Positions 48,759 through 53,536 of a stretch of 53,536 bases of DNA are shown one piece after another. The notes below the pieces were generated by a model. It was not told where the DNA came from and did not search any database. It worked only from the letters and a program-made list of their open reading frames with translations. How positions within the stretch are numbered: the stretch's first letter is position 1; each line of letters begins with the position of its first letter. Source of the stretch: Legionella steigerwaltii (GTDB lineage Bacteria > Pseudomonadota > Gammaproteobacteria > Legionellales > Legionellaceae); the NCBI RefSeq assembly GCF_001468065.1, contig NZ_LNYZ01000019.1, positions 1 through 53,536 of the forward strand, read 5' to 3'. The translations under genes and the position numbers were made by a program.

Positions 48759-49703
48759 ATGAGAAAATTTCTTGGTAGTAGGTTCATTGGACGACCTATT
48801 GTTGCAACGATTACCAACTTTGGCAAGAAAAGGGCTATTATAAGCATCTGTCTCACAGCCTTATCACTTCCTCTTGTGGCCCCCGACTCGGAAGCAATGC
48901 CACAAAAAACAGCGAATAAGTCCGTTTTAAGTTCTCCCGTTACCAAGTTTAGCAATCCTGCGAGTAGTAGGTGGGCAGTACCGTCGCCATCGTGTTCCTC
49001 ACGCCCAGCCTGTGTTGCTGATGCGAACTTTCAGAAAGAGTTCACGGGCTTTGTGAATTTCATTCAAAGTCGATATCCATCTGCTAAAGTACCATCTGCT
49101 GAACGGCTACAACGACATGCCTGCAATACGCTTTCACCTGGAGACTCAAATAGCGCAGACGATCTTGAAGGGAACGATCTTGACTCGGCAAAAATGGGTC
49201 AATGGCTGGCAGCCTATCTTAGTTACAGCTACTGGAGCACAGAACCCGGACTGACTCCCTATTTAACTTCTCCTGTGTGGTGGTGCTTTCTTGATAATTC
49301 TAGTCGCTATGTTGTCAGTGATACCGAAGAGGTTGATGGAGCCACCAACATTATTGCCACCTTTGATGGTCTTGGAAAACCTGTGGCGAATGGTGGTGCA
49401 GGTTTTTATGTAAGCCAAGCGATCGTAACAGATATCTATCCCATAACCTCACTAGAACCAGGAGTTTTCTCCGCGCAGACTTTCACAAACAAAGAGCTCG
49501 TGGCAATTGATTTGGCAGCGCCTGGCACTACTAAGTCTTTGGACCAATATCAATCTCTTATTAAGATCCAGGCACATGACACTTACCCACGTCGAACGAT
49601 CTCTTTAATCCAAGAAACAGTGAATAAACTCGCAACGATCGAATGGTTAGGCTTGTGCTCCTTTGCTTGTACAAACTGCCCACCTGGAACAGTCTGCCCG
49701 TAA
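48759..49703 (+). CDS. Unassigned secreted protein with C-terminal cysteines
   Basis: A 314-residue protein with a long basic N-region and hydrophobic core (KKRAIISICLTALSLPLVAP), consistent with a signal peptide. The mature part has clustered Cys at both ends (PSCSSRPACVADANF and LCSFACTNCPPGTVCP), likely disulfides, and a Trp/Tyr-rich middle (YLSYSYWSTEPGLTPY). No family recognised. The start is well supported by GGAGG ten bases upstream. Base composition is visibly less AT-rich than its neighbours, which hints at transfer. Confidence 0.75.
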   Translation: MRKFLGSRFIGRPIVATITNFGKKRAIISICLTALSLPLVAPDSEAMPQKTANKSVLSSPVTKFSNPASSRWAVPSPSCSSRPACVADANFQKEFTGFVNFIQSRYPSAKVPSAERLQRHACNTLSPGDSNSADDLEGNDLDSAKMGQWLAAYLSYSYWSTEPGLTPYLTSPVWWCFLDNSSRYVVSDTEEVDGATNIIATFDGLGKPVANGGAGFYVSQAIVTDIYPITSLEPGVFSAQTFTNKELVAIDLAAPGTTKSLDQYQSLIKIQAHDTYPRRTISLIQETVNKLATIEWLGLCSFACTNCPPGTVCP

Positions 49704-49735
49704 TTATAAGGAATTCTCTTTTTCTAAGTTGTACT

Positions 49736-49758
49736 AACCCGATGGGCACCATCGGGTT
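49736..49758 (+). terminator. Terminator-like hairpin after the secreted-protein gene
   Basis: A perfect 10-bp stem AACCCGATGG / CCATCGGGTT with loop GCA. It lies 33 bases past the stop. The following T-run is short (TTTAAAG). Confidence 0.6.
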
Positions 49759-49843
49759 TAAAGCAAAAGAAGATATTTGCACAAATGAAGCTGAATACCC
49801 TACTTTAATAACAGTTCTCTCTTTAAAATTTTTTGGAGTTTTT

Positions 49844-50821
49844 ATGTTTATTAAATTATTGGTTATTGCAATTTTAGAGTTCTTGTATTGCCCCATAGTA
49901 TTTGCTACTACAGAGATACCTCCTATTTCAGGAAAAATAAACCGGGTAATTTATATAACTTTGGATGGCGTCCGTTGGCAAGATGTTTATCAAAACCACA
50001 AACATTTCCCAAAATTTTGGGAAAAACACGCTAGCAAAGTTATTTTTTACGGAGATCCTTTGGGCAATATTCCTATGTACACTGCTTCAGTGCCAACCAG
50101 TCTTCCTTCTTATCAAAGCCAAATGGCAGGGGCAGTGCAATCATGTGCAGATAATAATTGTGGCAGGATTAAAGTTGAAACATTGCCGGAAAGAATTATT
50201 CGGCAATTGCATCTGTCTAAAAAGGAAGTGGTAATTTTTTCCTCTTGGCCTGAGATTGGTTATGCTACGGAGCACGTTGTGGGAACAACGTTCAGCAATA
50301 ATGGAAAGGAATTTGTCTACAATCCTGATAATCTAAAGCCTGATCAGGTGATGAATGAGTTGAATCAAAAACAAGGTGATGATCATCCTAAAGGCAAGAA
50401 TCGCTATGATCGATATACTTTTGCGCAAGCATGGCATTATTTTGTCACCTATGAACCTCTTTTCTTATGGATATCACTAGATGACGCAGATGAAGCGGCA
50501 CATGCAGATGATCTAAAGGCCTATCATCAAGCATTGGATTATTATGATGAAGTGTTAGATAAAATTTTAAGCTATTTACAAACAAAAAAAATAGAGAAAC
50601 AGACTCTAGTTATCATCACTACGGATCACGGTCGGGGTGATCACAGCAATTGGGTAAATCATGGCCCAGAATATCCAGAATCTAAGAAGATATGGGCCTT
50701 TGTGATGAACGGACAATTGGTTCCCGTATCACAGGACGAGGAGAAAAAACGTTATAGTTTATTGTCTATTCGTCCAACTATAGAAAAGGCATTAGGCATG
50801 GTTGATCCTGTAGTTAACTAA
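49844..50821 (+). CDS. Alkaline-phosphatase-superfamily hydrolase, probably secreted
   Basis: A protein of about 325 residues from the ATG at 49844, with TTTGGAG upstream and a hydrophobic N-terminus (KLLVIAILEFLYCPIVFA), probably a signal peptide. Superfamily metal ligands are visible: Asp in ITLDGVRWQD, a nucleophile region PMYTASVPTSLPSY, DDADEAAHADD, TTDHGRGDHSN and His in WVNHGPEYP. It resembles sulfatase/phosphodiesterase enzymes; substrate unknown. The open frame continues 67 codons upstream through the previous gene's end, but that is not used. Confidence 0.78.
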   Translation: MFIKLLVIAILEFLYCPIVFATTEIPPISGKINRVIYITLDGVRWQDVYQNHKHFPKFWEKHASKVIFYGDPLGNIPMYTASVPTSLPSYQSQMAGAVQSCADNNCGRIKVETLPERIIRQLHLSKKEVVIFSSWPEIGYATEHVVGTTFSNNGKEFVYNPDNLKPDQVMNELNQKQGDDHPKGKNRYDRYTFAQAWHYFVTYEPLFLWISLDDADEAAHADDLKAYHQALDYYDEVLDKILSYLQTKKIEKQTLVIITTDHGRGDHSNWVNHGPEYPESKKIWAFVMNGQLVPVSQDEEKKRYSLLSIRPTIEKALGMVDPVVN

Positions 50822-50891
50822 GCAAAAAAATCGACACGGTCAGAAAATTTGGACTACTCTATAAGAGAATATTTCATCATAGGGAAAAATA

Positions 50892-51089
50892 ATGTTAATA
50901 GGAGCTTTTATTTTTTTGGCTATAGCGATTCTTATGGCCATTTACAGATATACAGGAACTGATCCGACGCTAATCCTTATAGCAAAAATCCTTCTTTATC
51001 TTTCTTTGACTACTTTTATAATTCTATTAATGGTCTATGCCCTTAACTCTGCACCTCCGACAGACGATAAAAGAAATCTTCCTCTATAA
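50892..51089 (+). CDS. Small two-helix membrane protein, DUF1328-like
   Basis: A 65-residue protein with two hydrophobic segments (FIFLAIAILMAIYRYTG and IAKILLYLSLTTFIILLMVY). The pattern fits small DUF1328 proteins, but the match is only approximate. The ATG at 50892 follows AGGGAAAAATA. Function unknown; it stands 70 bases after the hydrolase gene. Confidence 0.65.
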   Translation: MLIGAFIFLAIAILMAIYRYTGTDPTLILIAKILLYLSLTTFIILLMVYALNSAPPTDDKRNLPL

Positions 51090-51171
51090 ACTGCTCATAG
51101 ATTATCCCAAAAAGTTGCTATTTATCGCGCTTTCAAGCACACTTCGCCTCCACTTAAGAGGGAAGTAGTAC

Positions 51172-51711
51172 ATGAAAGAAAAAAAATGCACAGAATTTTC
51201 TTATCCGCCTAGAACCCTAAATAAACCTATAATTTTTATCACGAACTCTCAAAAAAAAGATCGTGGTTCCAGTTTATATTTAGTTCATGAAAATGGGACT
51301 ATTCGATGTTCCGGATCCAATGAAGGAAAAAGAAAAGCAACTACTTTTATAAGACCTTATCTTATTGGATATACATCATCCTATAAAAAAGATATTTTCT
51401 TCTACAATGCCACTCTAGGACTTTCTCCATTTGAAGGGCGTGCCAAAAACTATCATGAACTAATACAAATTAAAAAACGTGGAAACGGTCATCAAGGAAA
51501 TATAATAACGGAAATCATATCATTTAAGGATTTAACAAAACTCAATTTTACTCCATTAACATGGCAAGGCCCAGAGAAAGAAGGAACTGCTTGGGGCATT
51601 GCACGACAAGAAGTGCTTAATGCTTGGAGCAAGATTAGTTTAAAAGATTATGATTTTAAAAGAGAAGAACATCGTGTTGACCTTCCTGAATCTAAAAAAC
51701 CAGGTGTTTAA
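51172..51711 (+). CDS. Unassigned cytoplasmic protein
   Basis: A 179-residue soluble protein with no signal peptide; Lys-rich, with GTAWGIARQEVLNAW near the C-terminus. No family recognised. Its stop overlaps the convergent mltA stop by four bases. The ATG is preceded by the purine-rich GAGGGAAG (51158-51165), a fair ribosome-binding site. Confidence 0.6.
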   Translation: MKEKKCTEFSYPPRTLNKPIIFITNSQKKDRGSSLYLVHENGTIRCSGSNEGKRKATTFIRPYLIGYTSSYKKDIFFYNATLGLSPFEGRAKNYHELIQIKKRGNGHQGNIITEIISFKDLTKLNFTPLTWQGPEKEGTAWGIARQEVLNAWSKISLKDYDFKREEHRVDLPESKKPGV

Positions 51712-53114
51712 AGTGATTTTTTAGCTAACCGATTTAAAATATGCTTGGGAAGCAGGAGCCAATAATGGCCTTCATTTTTCATATGCTCACCTAGAAAGGT
51801 TGCAAGCTTTCCTGAACCCCAATAGATATCACCTCGCATAAACCCACGAATCGCCCCGCCCGTATCTTGAGCAATCATAAGCCGTTGAAACTGCTTCTCA
51901 TTCTCTTTATCTTCTTTATCAGGCCGTTTTGTATCCAACCAGAGCGGGGCGCCAAGCGGAATCCATTTTTTATCTACAGCTAAAGAATAGCCAGGTGTTA
52001 AAGCAACATCCTGAGCCCCAAGCGCCATGGGCTCCTTTAAATCCTCAAAGAAAACAAACGATTTGTTTTTATGAATAATCGTTTTTGCTTTTTCAGGATG
52101 CGTCTCCAAATAGTGGATAATCGCTGCTTTAGATGCATTATGGCGAGTCATGATCCCTCTATTAATCATTACCTTGGCGATTGATGTATATGGGGCACCA
52201 TTTTCACCTGCGTAGCCTAAATATATATTCTCACCATCAGGTAGCTGAATCACACCTGAGCCTTCTATCTCTAAAAAAAGTCGTTCGGCAGGACTATGAA
52301 TCCATGCAATCACGCGTGCTTTTTTCTTAAGAGCTCCATTATCAATTTGTTCGCGAGTATAGGAAGTTGAATATTTGCCCTTTGGCAGCCCATAAATTGG
52401 CGTATTGTATTTGGAACTTTTTGTTAAATTTCCTTTTATTTTAGGCATGTAATAGCCCGTAAATAAGCCATGAACTGGTTTCTTTTGTGCGAACTCAATA
52501 GGGTGAAACCACTTTTCAAAAAACTCTTTTGCTGAATCATCTGAAATCGAATCCAGAGATAAAGCCGCCTTACATGCTGGCTGCCAATCCCGGGCTTTTA
52601 ATTTGATGTGTTGTGTGTTAATCGGATGCGATGGTGATTGTTTTAAAAACGTCTCACACGATTTCTGAAATGCTAATAAAGATTTTTTTACATCTGCAGT
52701 ATCCCAACCAGGCAATTCATCGAAAGATACTTTGGTTAAAGCAATATTTCTGCTTTTCATAATAACCTTTCTTGGGCTGTGCTTAGGCGGAGTACTTTTT
52801 TTAGCAAGCACTATTTTTTTAGCATGCTTCGCTATCTCTTTAGCACTTTGCGCAATTTTTTCTGCGCTTTTATTTGCCATTCCTTTAGCACTCTGCGCAA
52901 TTTTTTCAGCGCGTCTATGTGCTATTTTTTCAGCATTCTTATGTGGGGTATTATTTTTGGTCGTGCCTTTTTTTACCGTTTCGGTTTTAATAGTTTCATT
53001 TTTATGGCTTAGCGGTTTCTCATGAACCTTAACTTTTTTATAAAGTGTCAGTCCAATCAAACCCAATGTAAGGCAACTAATACCGATTATTATGTAAATT
53101 AATTTCCTACTCAT
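51708..53114 (-). CDS. mltA: Membrane-bound lytic transglycosylase MltA with repetitive linker
   Basis: A 468-residue protein. After a hydrophobic anchor (LIYIIIGISCLTLGLIGLTLY) comes a Lys/Ala-rich segment (about 55-110) with tandem copies of SAEKIAQSAK-type units. The MltA domain follows, with GYAGENGAPYTSIAKVMI and the 3D region IAQDTGGAIRGFMRGDIYWGS containing the catalytic Asp. The enzyme cleaves the glycan strand to 1,6-anhydro products in the periplasm. Usual MltA is a lipoprotein of about 360 residues; here a transmembrane anchor and about 100 linker residues replace it. Confidence 0.9.
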   Translation of the reverse strand: MSRKLIYIIIGISCLTLGLIGLTLYKKVKVHEKPLSHKNETIKTETVKKGTTKNNTPHKNAEKIAHRRAEKIAQSAKGMANKSAEKIAQSAKEIAKHAKKIVLAKKSTPPKHSPRKVIMKSRNIALTKVSFDELPGWDTADVKKSLLAFQKSCETFLKQSPSHPINTQHIKLKARDWQPACKAALSLDSISDDSAKEFFEKWFHPIEFAQKKPVHGLFTGYYMPKIKGNLTKSSKYNTPIYGLPKGKYSTSYTREQIDNGALKKKARVIAWIHSPAERLFLEIEGSGVIQLPDGENIYLGYAGENGAPYTSIAKVMINRGIMTRHNASKAAIIHYLETHPEKAKTIIHKNKSFVFFEDLKEPMALGAQDVALTPGYSLAVDKKWIPLGAPLWLDTKRPDKEDKENEKQFQRLMIAQDTGGAIRGFMRGDIYWGSGKLATFLGEHMKNEGHYWLLLPKHILNRLAKKSL

Positions 53115-53536
53115 AGTCGGGCAAGGTTTACATAAGATGAAATTTAAATCAACACTTTTTAGCGTTTTTTCTACAAAATTTTATCTAATTGATTTAAATT
53201 TATTCTATTTTTATTAAAAAAATGCTGGAAAATAGGGTAATAAATAAGAAAATTTATCCCGCAAAAAGCGTAAATATGGAGCATGCCAGGGTCTTTTAAC
53301 CAGTTTTTCATTATCTTATTTCGACGGCTGAGCACTCATTTATGTGAACGTATGCGTGCACGCGAGCGTTCCCGGAATGCCTGGTCGGGCATTGAATCAA
53401 GCTAAGAATACCCCCCTCACCCTAGCCCTCTCCCCCAAGGGGCGAGGGGATAAAAGGGTACAAACCGGGTAGACTGGTAACACTTTAAACCGGGATGATA
53501 GGTAACACTTTCTTAGGAGAAAAAGGTGTTACCGAT
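53115..53536. other. Right-end region: palindromes and probable insertion-sequence edge
   Basis: No gene fits here. Seen in order: a palindrome GAACG...GCGTGCACGC...CGTTC (53346-53371); a hairpin AATGCC / GGCATT just after it; and a CCCTCACCCTAGCCCTCTCC / GGGGCGAGGGG imperfect palindrome (about 53415-53451). Then two tandem copies of GGTAACACTTT about 25 bases apart (about 53475-53511) precede a TAGGAG ribosome-binding-like site and the inverted GGTGTTACC. The last part looks like the terminus and first codons of a transposase gene truncated by the window end. Confidence 0.45.

Noticed and set aside
52732..53025. Two overlapping plus-strand frames with repeated hydrophobic units
   Set aside because: They are the antisense of the Lys/Ala repeats in mltA, which produce pseudo-periodic Leu/Phe/Ala.

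Overview
The window looks like chromosomal DNA of a Legionella species other than, or divergent from, L. pneumophila. It is AT-rich. It carries the enhA-enhB-enhC set, a LetA/GacA-type regulator next to uvrC, a bacterial phenylalanine hydroxylase, and several unassigned proteins that resemble Dot/Icm effectors. The species call is inference from gene content and synteny, because no database search was possible.

Left part, about 1-31,225: conserved core genes. A strong promoter at the left edge points out of the window and looks like an rRNA promoter. It lies just past tyrS. Then come a divergent M23 endopeptidase, spmA-spmB, a DUF1460 gene, pepA-holC, a DUF1840 gene, murJ with a second M17 aminopeptidase, and rpsT. 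Three unassigned effector-like genes (11,365-15,231) separate rpsT from the cell-wall/virulence operon enhA-enhB-enhC. After it follow uvrC, letA, phhA, a cinA-like gene, obgE, rpmA-rplU, the two-domain L25 gene, pth, ychF, ispB and a tRNA-Pro gene. Six copies of a palindromic element of about 60-90 bp (ends GTAGCCTGGG / CCCAGGCTAC) lie between these genes.

Right part, about 31,372-53,114: accessory DNA starting at an atypical tRNA-Pro(CGG) gene. It holds a secreted papain-like protease, a YopT-type (C58-like) cysteine protease gene whose 5' end is frameshifted in an A-run, a FadL-type porin, and a VOC-amidase pair. Next are small enzymes and membrane proteins, an outer-membrane barrel, a DUF333 protein and a HAD-like effector candidate. 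Then come a secreted protein with two tandem beta-rich repeats and a caspase-like C-terminal domain, a P450 whose K-helix ExxR arginine is a tryptophan, and a BrkB/YihY protein. A scar joins two truncated genes near 48,005. A cysteine-containing secreted protein, an alkaline-phosphatase-superfamily hydrolase and an MltA transglycosylase with a repetitive Lys/Ala linker follow. The window ends in palindromes and what looks like the edge of an insertion sequence.

Several genes act on the envelope (M23 peptidase, MurJ, EnhA, EnhC, MltA), and the core block carries much of the translation machinery (S20, L21, L27, L25, Pth, YchF, ObgE, TyrS). No CRISPR array or complete mobile element was seen.
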